A stretch of 64,000 nucleotides of DNA. Source: Antedon mediterranea. Its lineage: Eukaryota; Echinodermata; Crinoidea; Comatulida; Antedonidae. A program made the position numbers and the translations under genes. Positions 35,601 through 50,600 of the stretch are shown piece after piece. A model generated the notes under the pieces. It saw nothing but the letters and a program-made list of their open reading frames with translations. It made no database searches and was not told the origin of the DNA. The stretch lies in NCBI RefSeq assembly GCF_964355755.1, contig NC_092677.1, positions 18,696,101-18,760,100 of the forward strand, written 5' to 3'. Within the stretch, counting starts at the first letter, position 1. Every line of letters starts with the position of its first letter.

Positions 35601-38600
35601 CCCCTATGTTTCATATTTGTTTAGATTTTATTGGTGTTACACGAGCTTGTTGAAAATAATCACTTTCTTATTAGTGGGAGATAGTTCAAATTACACAGTA
35701 AAATGTCTATTCTTTTGTACACAAATGTTATAAATAGAGAGGAATTTTTAAAAAACTATGAAAAATAAACGGTGTGGTAAAAAATGTTATCAGATGACTA
35801 AATATAGACTAGGTAATATAACTTGAATTTTACGTTTCTAGTATTTTTATTCAAATTCAGATTTTAATTTAAATGCTACAGCAAAAATTATCCACCGTAT
35901 ACCCACCATCTTTTTTCACCTTCTAGGGAGTCACCAGACATGTTATTACATTAGGTTAAACTACCTAACTACTGAAAAAAATCTTCCTGTTTTTTATAGC
36001 AGAATTTTGAAAAATTTTGTATTTGACCATTTTATGGAAAATTTATGTTTTTCGTCTTGATTTCTTTTACAAATATTTGATTTATATACAATTAACCAGA
36101 TATTATATTTAATATTCATGCCTGTACCTGACCTTTAAAACTTTACAGGTACAGTACTACAATTTGAATTCACCATGAAAAACTCCTTTTTATACATTAT
36201 TGATTGACATGACTAATAGATTATGGCTTGTCATCTTTGAGCTGTCGTAATAAACCGATAATCTGTTCTCTACAGACTTTCTGTAACTATTTTATTTAAC
36301 ATTGGTGTACTCATGGGAATCCTTTCAAGAGGGGGTTTGACGAGATATGGATTTAGTGGTTAGGTCAATTTACTCGTTTATCAAAATTATAATATTGGTA
36401 AGCGGGGGAAAGAAAAAAGGAGAGAGAGAAGGGGGGGGGGGGTGTGGGGTGGGGGGGGGGGGGTGGTTTCAGATACTGACATTGTTCAGTAGGCTACATG
36501 CCAAGAACGTTTTAATTAAATAATAGCAAGCAGCACAGAACATTTTTAGTATTAGAAATAATATCATTTGATAAATACATCATAAGTAATAACATTGAAT
36601 CTATTGCATACTGACATGGTTGTTGATATACCTTTTGCGCCTAATGCACTGTTGGGATTAGGCCTACAAGTACATAGGACAGTACAGATTGACGGACTGA
36701 AAGGGGTGGGTGATGTGTCTCTGTTTTCATTGTATGATATCTACCAATAAGCTTTATTCTTCCGGTGTATTACTTTAATAATGCAATGATTTTCACTTTT
36801 ATTATTAATATTAACAGAAAGAACTGTCCTTGACTCTTGTGTAAATCACAAGAAACAAGTGATTTTTTTGTTATTCACAATTAAATTTCTTATTCAATAA
36901 TTTTGTCATAACTTTATAGTCTTTTGGGAACGTAAATAGGCAATAGACATGGGACTGATAGTCGCCATTGGCTAACAAGATAGTACATTAAAAAACTATA
37001 AGAAACATAAAACAGTCTTATAGTTTGACATTTCGTTATTTTGAAGAACTAGCTGTGACAGGTGCGGTCGGTTTCTTTTAAGTGTTTGATGGATACAACT
37101 TTGTTAAGTGTATAAAATAACGAAATAAAGCATTTGCTCTCAAGTATATGTCGATGTACTGTACTGTTAGTTAGCGTGTCGTGTGATATCGACTATATAC
37201 CGGTATGTTTTGATGTCGATGTTAATGCACCCGATTCTGCAGCTGTCACTAGATATATTCTAAAACTATCGCAAGTCATTTAGAAACAAGTCTACCTTTA
37301 TTAAATACTTGTATATTAATATTACTAGGTTCTATCTAATATAATAAATCTAAATATGTGTATAGCAATACCTAAAGTAATGCACCGGAAACCAGAGAGC
37401 AAGATATTGTATGTGTACGATAGACCCACAGTCAGATAGGCCTAGGCCTAAATTAGGCAACTACTGTTATCATGTAAACATATAACAATGCAAGGTGATT
37501 ATTGGTCCCCTGGCCAATAGTGATGCATTTCTTTATGTTCCTAAGAGATTATTAATTATGACAGTCAGATTTGTGAATCATTGCACAACATGCCCACTAT
37601 TCTCTTATAACTTCTGCCCTCATAAAGTACATACCATTATATATAATCTCTCTTTATATTATTCCTGGGACTAGAATTATTATGCTTTGATATTTTATTT
37701 TATTATTTTATTTTATTTTATTAATTTTTAGCAACATTAAAACAATACATAAACTTTGAGTGTGCCAAGGAGTGGCAAAAGAGGTCAAAGGACCACTGTC
37801 ACCATAAGGCACACCAGCACTCAAAGCATACATATATGCCTGCATAGCAGCTGATAATGGAGTTATTATTAACTGATCATGATATAAATTAATCTAGTTA
37901 TTCATTGAACCCAGACTAACAATGTGTTCCACCAAAAACAAAAAATGTTCGCGCTCCTTAAATTTTTCCATAAACCTCTAACAAGAATAATAAATATAGT
38001 GCCTAAATTCATAAATCACAAACATCGAACTATGTTTATTAAATAGATACAGAATAAAAGAAAAATTTAGAACAAAAAATCAAGATTAATGTTCCGTTCA
38101 ATAAACTTTAAAATACTAAAGGAAATGTAGAGTTTTTATCCAACATTACTAATCTATGGGGGCGTTATTGCGTGCAGAGTCCCTCCTTATTGTATGGTAG
38201 GCCTACCTGATAATGAAGTATCTTAAATTTACAATTTATACCAATAAATTAAACAATAGAACATTTGCTAAACCTTTGTGAAGGAACAAACTAATATGAA
38301 TTTCCATTAAACAACATATTGGAGATCATTTTTAGAAATGTTTGTTTAAATCCCATTCTGATGATGTTATTTAGAAGTAGTGTTACATTAAATCACATTA
38401 AACAAACTAAACTGTGACAGATGTATTATTCTAAACTGTTTAAAGGCCTTGTGTGGGCAAAAATTTCTATTGATCACACATTCCAATAACTATCGATCTA
38501 TGGTTTCCCCTATGTTTCATAATTTTTGGAATTTTATTTGTGTTACACACTCTCAGCACTTTCTTATCAGTTGGAGGATAGTTCAAATTACACAGTACTG

Positions 38601-41600
38601 TAAAATCGTTATTCTTTTGTACACAAATGTTGTAAATAGAGAGGCATTTTTTGAAAAACTATGAAAAATAAACGGTGTGGTAAAAAATGTTATCAGATGA
38701 CTAAATATAGGTAATATAATTTGAATTTGACGTTTCTGGTATTTTTATTCCACTTTAGAGTTTTATTTTTATTTTTGTAGAGCGCTATATAAGAATGAAC
38801 TATTATTTATCTATGCATCTTTTCTCACCTTCTAGGGAGTCACCAGACATGTTATTACATTATGTTAAACTACCTAACTACTGAAAAAAGTCTTGCTGGT
38901 TTTTATATTAGAATTTTGTAACATTTTGTATTTGACCATTTAAGGGAAATTCATGATTTTTCTCATCTTGATTTCTGTTACAAATATTTGATTTATGTAC
39001 AATTAACCAGATAATAAATTTAAAATTCATGCCTGTAACTGAGCTTTAAGGAAAGAATATATAACTATACTAATATATACCCCAACTAGAGGGTAAGATT
39101 TGTCTCAGTTGGATTTTTTACTAAGTAAAAATTGAGGGGAAAATGAATAATTTGAACCCAAAATACTTACCGTACCCATATTTCTATTTTCATCATAAAA
39201 ATGAACGATACTACATTTACGACACCGTACAGCTTAAAATAATGTTGTTTTTTAAATTTCAATTTGTTGGCGTTATATCCTCCGCTAAAAGAATAACCCT
39301 TAGATTCTACCAATAGTAATTAGAGATACAATACACCTTCATAAATGATGTGATGCAAAAGGAAAACTTAGGAGGAAACAATTAATTTACTTGCTTTCAG
39401 TTTCTGTTATTCTTAGCAAAACACGTTTATTTTAAATTTAAGTTAAAAGTTTGCATTATATCGTATTGAGAGCATCAATAGACAGAGGCCACTTCCTCCC
39501 TAGATGACAGAAGGGCCTTATATACAATAGTCACGTGTCAGTTGTGTGTACTCGAGGGTTATCGCCGACAAATACTAACACCACTTGACATCCTAGATAT
39601 AGATTTGGGACTGGCCTTGTTAAGGTGTACAACTGTTGGGCAGTATGGCTTCGTTATGATATCATTTAACTATGATTTGTTTCAGTTTTGCAAAATGAAT
39701 GATGCTGCTTCTGAGCTTTAAACGCCTTTTAGGCATATAATCGGTTTTTTTCTTTCAATTGGTAAGGAAAAACAATACAAAAAATGAAAATAAACAATAA
39801 TAAACAAAAATATTTCTTACAAAAAAACGCTGCTCGCTTATTGAAAAATATTTTTTATTTCAAATGTTTTTGAATGTGTCATTTTATTGTCACATAATAG
39901 TTATTTTACCTGAAAAAAATGTAATTTAAAGCAGCAAATACTTAAATTGTCTGTCAGACAATTTTTTGGGGTTTCATTTCTCTTTTTCTTTGTGAACAAA
40001 TATTATTTTTTTGTTACAGAAGTGAATACTCAATTTCTGTCACTTAAGTTAAATATATTTCTAAGGTCAAGTCTGGGGGTCACTTCATCACCCTAGATAT
40101 TTCAAGTGTGAAGTATCCTATTACAAACACAAACTTGAATGGACTGTTCGATAATTATTCAATGAATATCTGACTGTGAATTACAGTCAAAAGTCATAAA
40201 TACCAGAAATGCTTTGGGATTTGAAATTTTTTGTCCTAATAGTCTCTTTTCCCAGACGTTTTTGGGGTCTATAGTAGCAGCTGGAAATCTATAAATTATA
40301 GTGGAGTTTCCATTTTCGCACTACTGTCGTCATTAGAACTACAACTGCTGCTTGCGTTAGCTTGTGATTGATTAGTCCCAATGGGACGTAGCGGGCTAGA
40401 GCAGCAGCGTGAAAAACAATTAGATTGAAAGGGCAGAAGCTAAAAGTAGTTTTGTACAGTAGTTGAACAGAAAATGGTAGTAGTAAAGATACCTCAAGGC
40501 TTAGCAAGAGTTAAGAAAAAATATTATTTTAGTTTATTTGCACGCCGTTTTGCCGTGATCATTTCAGGAAAGTTCATTTTGGCTAGCCTATATATGCACA
40601 TGTATATGCTTTTAAAGGTACAATTACAACATATAATATATTATATGTCTATGTTCTTTCTGTCGATTAAAATAATCTCTTTGATATACCGCTTATTCCA
40701 GATACGCTTGTATTAGGAATGCATTTTAATATAGGAAATAAGAGAGTAAATATATCAATAATCTTAACCGCTTCATGTTGACTCATCAGCGAGTAGGCGG
40801 TAAATTGAAACGTCTCTGTAGACATATTTGCACTTTTAAAGAGTTTGAGGCAAAGTGATTCTGATTAATACACATTAAAACATTAAGAAAACTGATGGAT
40901 GTACGGTATGTGAATAGATTGATCGGTAAATTAGTATAAAATCAATTAATATTGTAAATAACAATAAATATACAGATATAGCTAGTATGTCTAACCATAC
41001 GCATTACTCCAACACAAATGGACGAATCACGCCATTCAAATGTATGCTAGGCCTTTTATGATTAATTTAAGTGGCATATAGGTTTATTTACAGTACGGAC
41101 TGAGATGTTTAGGAAGTGAAGTGACAGTATTTAATGTGACCGAATTAAACTTACCGGCCAGTCCCTCTGTCCAATGTCAAATCAGAAGACGTGCTCTTCT
41201 GATAAATTTCAAATTAATGATGAATAAGAAAACGCCTTAAGTATGTTGAGAAATATACCGGGAGACATATTCCAAAACTACGTTGTAGCTTATAGCACAC
41301 TTTGTAATAATGGTCGCACTTCGTAATGCCTACCGGTATCGCACTTCGTAATTCCTACCGGTATCGCACTTTGTAATGCCTATCGCACTTTGTAATGCCT
41401 ATCGCACTTTGTCGCACTTTGTAATAACCAATTTATTTATCGCACTTTGTAATAATCGTATGTCGCACTTTGTAATAAACTGAGTTGTCGCACTTTGTAA
41501 CACGTCTGCGTGCCACACTTTTATAAAGAAAAGTTATATATTATACAACATTGGTATACTATAATTAATCAAACTAGAAGGGTGTTCGTAAATATACATA

Positions 41601-44600
41601 AATATGAATTCACTCATCAAGTAAAAAGCATTAGCCTAAATTACTGTAATTCAAACAATTTGATCAAACGTTAAAATTAGGTACGTTAAGCATATTGAAA
41701 TTAGGTCAGTTGTTCATTGACAACCTATATGACGACACTTACAAAATGGAGTATCTTGACTTATCAGACGGTAAATGAGTAATCTAATGACTGAAGTTGC
41801 GAAGGCGTCTTATTGGCTGACCTGGGAATAACGTCTAATGACTGACCTGGAAATGTTGTCTGACCTGAAATTATTTTGTTAGTGGAAGAAGAATATATGA
41901 AGATACATTTTCTGTGCAGATACGAGCACTACGACATATTAAATCAATTTGTATATCAAAATCACAATAATGATGTGCGTCTGTACTTTCTCGTACTGTA
42001 CTTGTTAACTGGTAATACACACTGTGTAAATGAAAGTTTTAGTGTTGATTGTTCTGAATAATATCAACTCTTTTTGCATTGAAACTGTTCAGTATTAATA
42101 TTTCATTATTATTTTAAAGAAAAGTTGTACGTAATTATGTTATAGGAATGTGACAGCCATACCTGGATGGATTCTGACATGTTTGTGTCACGTTTCACCT
42201 TTACACAGGGGAACCTAAAGAAAGGAAGTTGAATGTGTTCATGAATGAACTTGATATTATCCGTGTTAATAAACGACTGTCAATGTTGACTGCTGAGCAG
42301 CAAGACATCTCCATCGAAAAAAGAAATACAATTTAGAATATACAGCATACTATATGCACAAATTTTAAAACAGATTAAGCATATACGTGAGTGAGAAATG
42401 TGAACTTAACGAACGAAAATGTGTCTAGATAACCCAATGAAAGATGACAAACACGTTTTTTTTAAACTTTGTGTTTTTTTTAAGAGCTATTTTTGCAAGT
42501 TGAATTCCACGTACAGTATTTACAAATACGTGTCTTCTTTCTAACAACCTAACTAATTTTAATAATTTAAATTAATTAGTTTAATTAATTTAGGTGTTTA
42601 ATCACAAACGAATGCTTTCATGGTTGTGGAATTAAATGGAGAATATTTAATTCTTTTAACAAATTACGCACAAAAGAATTGTTTTTAATATGTTGTTGCA
42701 ATGATAGAATTGTGGAAAATGTTGGTGTGTTCAAATCGGCATGTTCGATATTGCCTTACATTGTAATGTATTTTCTTACAGCAATAGACGAAAGAAAACT
42801 TATAGTAAACGCCATGGAAAGGTACCATGAAACAACATGCATTCAATTCAGGCCTAGAACAAATGAAAAAGATTACATTCTTATATCAAGAAAAGTCGGG
42901 TGAGTAGGCCTAATGTTCTATTATCTTTAAAAGAAATTATCTGATAGGCAATTTACGTTGAGTGATCATTGCAATATCAATCAGCGGTTTATAGCAAGCA
43001 ATCAAAATTTCTCTTATTGACTAGATCAATCTCCTGTCATTAAAATAATAACATCCGCGGGAAACGGTTTTACAAGTCTGATAAAGTCTTGTAGTTACTA
43101 ACGATGGCAAATTTAGATTTTTAAATTGGTTAACCATGTTTTATATTATTACAATAATGAATTATGCCCGCGTCGTAATTAATTGATAAGTTCTGTATAG
43201 AGGCAAAGAGGTTTGCTTTGGTGGTACCGACAAGTACCAATTAGGAGTTAGAATACAAACCATGGTACACGAATGTCTCCAACAAGAGAAAATTAACTAA
43301 ACATCTAGATGCTAAAGTAAGATTCACATGGGGTCCAGTAGTGTGTATACCATCCATAGCCACTTTCATCAGGGTTTCGTTTTTATAAAACAATTAATTC
43401 CAATTGCGAACAAGAACTGACTCGTTTTTGTTTTAAATCTATTTAGGTGTTGGTCGCAAATTGGTCGACAAGGAGGTGTTCAATATATATCACTTGGTTT
43501 AGCATGCCATATGAAAGGAGGAACCATTATTCATGAATTAATGCACTCTTTAGGCTTTCGGCACGAACATTCTCGACCAGATAGGGACGGTTATGTCAAT
43601 ATTTACTGGGAAAACGTCGTAAACTGTAAGTGATCTAATTTTATTTGGTTATTTATTTATGTCTCCGTGTATATGAACTTGTATCTATTTAGATCTCGGA
43701 TCTCGTCACCTTAGAATTATCACTTAAGTACGTGGTACAGTATCAGTGATTGGAATAAGGAAAAGTTTGTTACGATCATTTGCATAGTGATTACAAAACA
43801 ATGTGTTTTGTTCAGCTACGTAACATTTTTTTTTTCGTCGGGAACGCAGATGGTATCTAAAGCATTGTCTACACTATCACACTTAATGTGACAAAAACAA
43901 AAGTGATGTGTTCATATATGGACACGATGACATCATATCACTACCATATTTGGGCACACCTTTTTTGTGAAACTAGTTTGATAGTACAGACAGAGCTTAA
44001 GCATGAATATATACTTGTAGCATACTTCGTTGTTCGGTGCTACGATGTACAAGTGTGCCATCCAATATTAGCCTATTATAAGACATTGTACTGAATACTG
44101 AAATTATTTAATGTCCGTCACCATCATAATATAAAAACAGAAATTTGTCTTGAAGATTGGCAAATATGAGTACAATAACAAACATTATAAACAAAGATTA
44201 ATATATAACACACACATTATAGTTGAATTCCACTTGCAGTATTTACACTTACGTGTCTCAAAAACCCAACTAATTTTAAAATGGACAATGTTAGTTGTTT
44301 GTTACCGATGACGAGCAGAAAGACTACCATTTAAATGATAACATAAGTAATGAACACAATGACGCCGGTATAATATCGAATACGAAGAGATGAATTGTGA
44401 TACCACGACCAAACCAACTAACATTGACGCCAATTCTGACGCTACTGATAAAAGTGTTGATGATCGATATAGGCCTTGTCTGTTTATATATGCCTAAGGT
44501 AACCAATTTCCTATCAGGTTTAAAGTTTTGTATTCGATTCGTACAAAACATGATAATAATATCCATATACATTCGTTATTATGCGTAATTTAATTCGACA

Positions 44601-47600
44601 AATTATTATTTAAACAAGAAATATTTCTTGCAAAAAACGCCGCTTGACTTTTTGACGTAACAGTTTTAATTATTGTTCTTTTTTCATTTAATAATGCTTT
44701 TTATTGATTTTGTATTTATTATTTAATATAAAATACTGATTTATTTTTTTCCTTAATAATCGATAATCTGGAATGAATGAAGTCCAAATTAAAACTAAAC
44801 TACAGTACTGTACATATTCCGGGATAGAAGCGTTCTCCCTAAGGTTGTAGTGACTCACATACCTTAACATTCCAGCGAACAAATTTCTAATCAAAAAATG
44901 TTTGGTCCATGGGACTACAATATGTGGCCCTATGCGGATTAATATTGTGTACATAATTATAAAGCTTGGTGTTTGATTTCATTTAAATTAGTATCGATAT
45001 TCATATTCTTCGTATCGCTTAACGCTATGGTATATTATAGCAAATTTCATCTAAAAAATATTTAGAAACTGAACCTAATTGGTATGTGAATTTTATATCG
45101 TTAGATACGTAGACCATTGGAAGTCTCTCGTACTGACCTATGAAACTGACCATAGCCTGAGGACTGCATACTTTTGAATTAGCTTGTTTAGTTTACTGTA
45201 GTATATTCACTAAAATATCAAGAAATGTTTATAAAAACTGTTTGGGAAAATATATATGACATAGGTACCGCGATAACAGACAAGTTGACATCAAAAAATT
45301 GTACTCATAAAAATCAGTCGCAGCTTGGCGTGACTTCACAATTCACATGCTTACACAACATGCATTCCAAGTGTTTGTCAGTTTTGTCGAACTTAATTGT
45401 CAATCAAAAACAAGACATGAGAATGACCATTTACCAATAAATCAAAATGTTAATTATGGCTAATAAGTTGTTACTTTAAAACGTGGACCAGTTAGGCTAA
45501 CGGTTTCATTAGCAATATGCCTACGAAAAGCAGGCTAGTACCTTAGCAAATACTGTAGGCCTACACTATATGTTATTCCTGCTTTATATTTTTGAACACG
45601 TACTGCAAAACGTGGCACTAAGATAATCTAGCAAGCTATATAGCTATAGACGAATTTGATTAGACACGAGTCTAACTACAACATACATAGTTGAATGTAC
45701 TTTATCAATTGAAATATGTGTTTTAATGACAACGTAACTGGGCACCAAAAATGAAACATGACAGTTGACTCGAGCAGTATATTAATATTACCGGTCTGGA
45801 ACATTAATCATACATAAGTGTGACCGAGTTCTAGAATACCGTGACGATTAGAACTTTTTTTACGTTACGAATACATTATCAATATCTTTCATGAATACAT
45901 TCCTCCTAAAATTACAAACGTAATCTTAAAAGATACGTATAGATGTCTCCTATTTGGCTCCTGCATCTAGTCAAAATGTGTCTTCAAACAAAAAATATTC
46001 AGGAGCATAATGTATATCGATTAAACAGTATTATAACATTGACCAATGGCGTTTGTGCAATCTGCACTTTTAAAAGTATTTTTAAATTAGCCTATGGCAT
46101 TTTTGAAATCTGCTTTTTTAATACTATTTTATTGTTGGCCCTATAGCGGTTTTTTAACTGTATTTTTCTCTGTAGTTTGTAGTCTTAATTATTCTAAGCA
46201 AAATGAATTTCTATTTTAATGGACCAATATAATTTCTTGAACTCCGAAACCAAATCTGGAGAACGTTATCGATGACACGGTGCTATATTGCAATATTTTA
46301 TAGATTATGATTTACTTTGTGTGCGTTTTGGTACCTGGCGAATGATGAATATAACTTAATGCTAATCTGTATTTAAACATGAGATATTCGTAAAATAAAA
46401 AAAAAATCAAACACATATCAACTAATTACTTTGATGCTTTTTCAGCTCAGCGAAGTAATTTTCATAAATACAGTGCTGATGCAGTAAATCTGGTTGGAAC
46501 CCCGTATGATTATTCATCCATCATGCATTATCCATTACACGCCTTCTCCAAGAATGGAAAGATTACAATTGGACCACGTTATCCTCACAATGAAGACATT
46601 GGGTGGGTGACAGACTTCAGTGACACGGATATTTATCGGCTGAATAACTTATATAAATGTGGAGGTAAGATGTTGCGTTTAGGATCACCATAAACTTAAG
46701 GGAAATAAGCAATGGTCCTTTTCTGACCAGCAAGTAAATCCAGTAAATTAAATCAAATGACATCATCATCATCATCACTCAGTGCATTTCGTACCCCTTA
46801 GGTACACTACCTTTTGGCAATACAATTTGGCTTATTTATTTATTTTTTGTACAGTACATTGTACGGAAACTAGAAAGATGTCACCGAATATATTTTTAAT
46901 AATTTAACAAAATAAATTGCAATGCCATAAAATTGAGTCATAGTCTCTTGTAAGCATATGAGAGGTTTTCAAACTTGAGAAATAAAGGCCTACATTATTA
47001 GAGGTTTATTTGTTTTCTGTCTTAAAATTTCTGTTGCAGTGATTGACTACACCTAAGATTCCGTCTGTGCAAAGCACCAATAACTGCAACGCGAATCATC
47101 ACTCTAGCTAAAACTCAGTTTAATTCGAATTGAAATATTGAGAATTTTGTAGACTTAATTTAGGTCCAACGGCCACCAGAACATCCTAATTACTGTGACA
47201 CATACCGGTAACGTATAATCTTTATTAGGACCTACATACCGTCAAGTGTAAACCACAGAAGGAAACTCCCTCGTGGCGTTTCTAGAGTGACCGGACGCGA
47301 GGGATATTTGATAAAAATACTCAAGTACTTAAAGATGATGATTACACTATGTACTAAAACGGAAACATAAGTTGAAGCTAAGATTAGGAAATGATTTAGC
47401 AAACTAAATCATTGATATCCATTCACGTTGTAGCTTTAATAAGATACATAATAAATTAGTTACAACTAATGTTGAAGAATGAATGTAACTAACTAAATTA
47501 TAAACACTTCTTACTTATACTTAGTGACATACATGTATGAACTCACTAGCCGCTGTAATTATAAACGTTACTTGTTGTTTATTCTGTTAATTGGTCAGTT

Positions 47601-50600
47601 TCGAAAAATATCCCAGATTTTAAAGATACGTTACAAAGGATGGTATCGATTTATTTGATTTATTTTATATTTAATTCATGCGAAGTACAGATCTTGAAAA
47701 AACTGATACGAACAATAATGCCGTTCCCTTCGGATGGGATGTCACGCCGTTGGTACATAGTGCACGTTACCGTAACGAATGTGTACCAATAAAAAAGAGT
47801 AGGAAGTTTGCTGATCATAGTAGGAACTGCACTGATGGCTGCCGTGGGTCCGTAGAGGGTCTAACCCTGATCATAAACACTTTTAATTATTATCTTATCA
47901 TGAAGATTCAAGTTTTGAATCTAGGTTATTCATTTTAGACTATCATGTATCATTTTCTCGTTATTTTAGTTTTTGCTGTCATCGTTATCCCGATACAATT
48001 GCAAAACAAACTGTTTCAATTGTTTTAGATTTTACTCTTGTATTCGATGTATGTATTTGTATGAGTCCTAGTAATGCATGGTGGCTTAATTGTATCTTAC
48101 AAACAGCAAACTATTCTCGTGTCTTATACAAAGCTGGTGTATATAACTTACTTAACTTATTATATATGCATCGTATTTTCTTTTGTACTTAGCAACTGCT
48201 TGTCATTTCGAGATAAAACAGCAAGTAGTCCTAATACCGTACTTCACTGACAATGATTGTTCCCAAATTTATATCTGATTAGAATAGAAAAAAAGAAAAG
48301 AAAAGCTCTTTTTTATTTACTATTTGTATCTTATAATAGAATGCTTTGATACGGACCAGCAACAATGTCCAACTTGGGCCATGCAGGGTGAATGTAAGCG
48401 AAATCGTCATTGGATGAGGAAGTTTTGTCCTTTCAGTTGCGACACCTGTCCTTATTCACATGACACTGGAAATGGTAAGATATCTCACATTTACTGGTAA
48501 CGTATACTTGCTCCTATGACAGTTACTGGGAAAGATAGTTACAAGTGTGTAAACTCTTCCAAAGTAAAACATGTATTTCTCTTGTAGATTTTTAAGTAAT
48601 ACACTGTAGTACAGTAAGGACAATATTTTATCAAATAAGAGGGATAAGTTATATAAAAATAAAAGTTTGTGAATGGCATTTTAATTATTAGAATCACAAA
48701 GTTTGTTTTTTCTATCCATTGAAGGATTGCAGAGAGATTTGTTAAAACTGCAATGAGAAATCACATCGATTATGCCAAATTAAATTTTAAGAACGTACAA
48801 TGTAGGCTATAGTTTGTTTTATTGCACATACAAAAATAAAAGTGGGAACCGTACGCCATCCAAGGACTCGTGATGTAGGCCTATAAATGAAAATTACCAA
48901 GTTTAATCAATAAGGTAATGATGTGAAAGTTCTACGGAGTTTTAAGAAGCCTTATTTTTTTGAAAATGTCAACCTCAAAAAAGCATTATGGAATTGATTT
49001 CCACCTTTTTAGGTACGGTAGAGATTTCTAACTTTATTTCCAATCGCCTTCAAAAAAACTAAACGTCGCCATGGTCTCTTTTACTATTCCTGATAGCTTT
49101 AATTGGGCAAAATAATTGGAACGATATTTCCAATTTAAGCATAAATGGAAACCTGCGACTAGAAAGACCAGCAGAAATACACGGCAAATAACGTTCATGC
49201 CTAATTACCAAGAGCAATTCCAACACGTGTATTTCATAAAAGTAATATTCTAAGCTTACTTTTCGTTTTAGCTTGTAACATCTGGTTGTCATTGACCGAG
49301 TTTTAAATAGAACTTAAGATATTGGAACTTGACGAAACTTAAGTAAACTCACTTATGATTACAATTAATTACGGTAAATTCTAAAAATGAAACTTCATAA
49401 CTGTATATACAGTTTCTACCGCTGCATTTAAATAATTTGGAATGGTGTAATTTTGATTTTGATTCTAGAAGATTCAGCATTTTCTCTCAATTCTCACAAT
49501 TAATTTTTCAGTGTGTAAGGATATCTCACCATCATGTCGAGCGTGGGTTACAAATGGAGAGTGTAAAAAGAATAAAGATTATATGCATGCAAACTGCAAA
49601 CGAAGTTGTGGACTTTGCGTCAATCCAGAGGGAGTCCGACCAGGAGGTATTTTTAATACGTCTTAATACTTTTAACAATTTGTTTTATATTTATATATTT
49701 CGTAAATTATGTATTTTCTGTCATTGAATATGTCTTGTCTTTAATATTTATTGTTTTTTCTTAAATCAGATCTCATTTTTTAAACTTTATTTTTTTATGT
49801 TCAGCTATAGAAGACACAATTGTAAATGAATTTTGCACTAAAATATTTTGCATGATTTTGAAAAACAGTTTTATTTATTATTTATATCACAATGCATTTA
49901 ATAAATCACTTTTAGTATTATCTTTTGGGAATGTTATATTTTACAACTAGGTTGTCATGACAACAATACACTATGTGCCGATTGGGCAGTTACAGGCGAA
50001 TGTCCGCGCAACCCTGCCTATATGCACGAAAAGTGTCGAAAGAGCTGCCGTAGATGTGACTGGCACATTAAAACTGTGTCAATGAAGGGTAAGACGCAGA
50101 ATCTTGACGTAATTTGCAACTTATCGTGAACTGACGCGCATGTGTAAATGGAATATTACTTAGCTAGGGAAGTAGACCTAGATTAGTTGAAGATGCGATG
50201 GAATCTGCTCGTCTAAGGAAATCCCACTTAAAAACAACATTCGCACGTCTTTTGCAGATTTGACAGCAGGAAAAAAATGGTCGTCACGAATGTACAGTAT
50301 TCTTTATAATTAGATTTTCCAATTTCTCAAGGGATTTCATTAGCCTCAGTAATGTTCCAGCTGATACAAGAACTTATTAAGAAAAAACACAACATTAGTT
50401 ACATCCGAATGAGTCACTTTGTAATAGACAATGTTTTGCAAATGTCTCGCAGATGGCCGTCACATTAGGAAAATGCAATTCTATTCCAACTTCATTATCA
50501 AAAAACTTAACACAAATTAATTTTCTAAATTGAATGAACAACACATTATATTATTAGTATACATTGCCTAGATTCGTTTACACTATACGCTATTATGTTA

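Larger units (their letters stand above)
33616..42781 (+). other. Intron 5 (9.2 kb)
   Basis: Contains dispersed repeat D (34,313 and 40,240), two copies of the 0.6-kb TTAA MITE (35,537 and 38,444), a G-rich tract (36,431), a probable retroposon 3' end in minus orientation (37,690-37,830) and a TCGCACTTTGTAAT minisatellite (41,299). No exon recognised. Confidence 0.6.
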
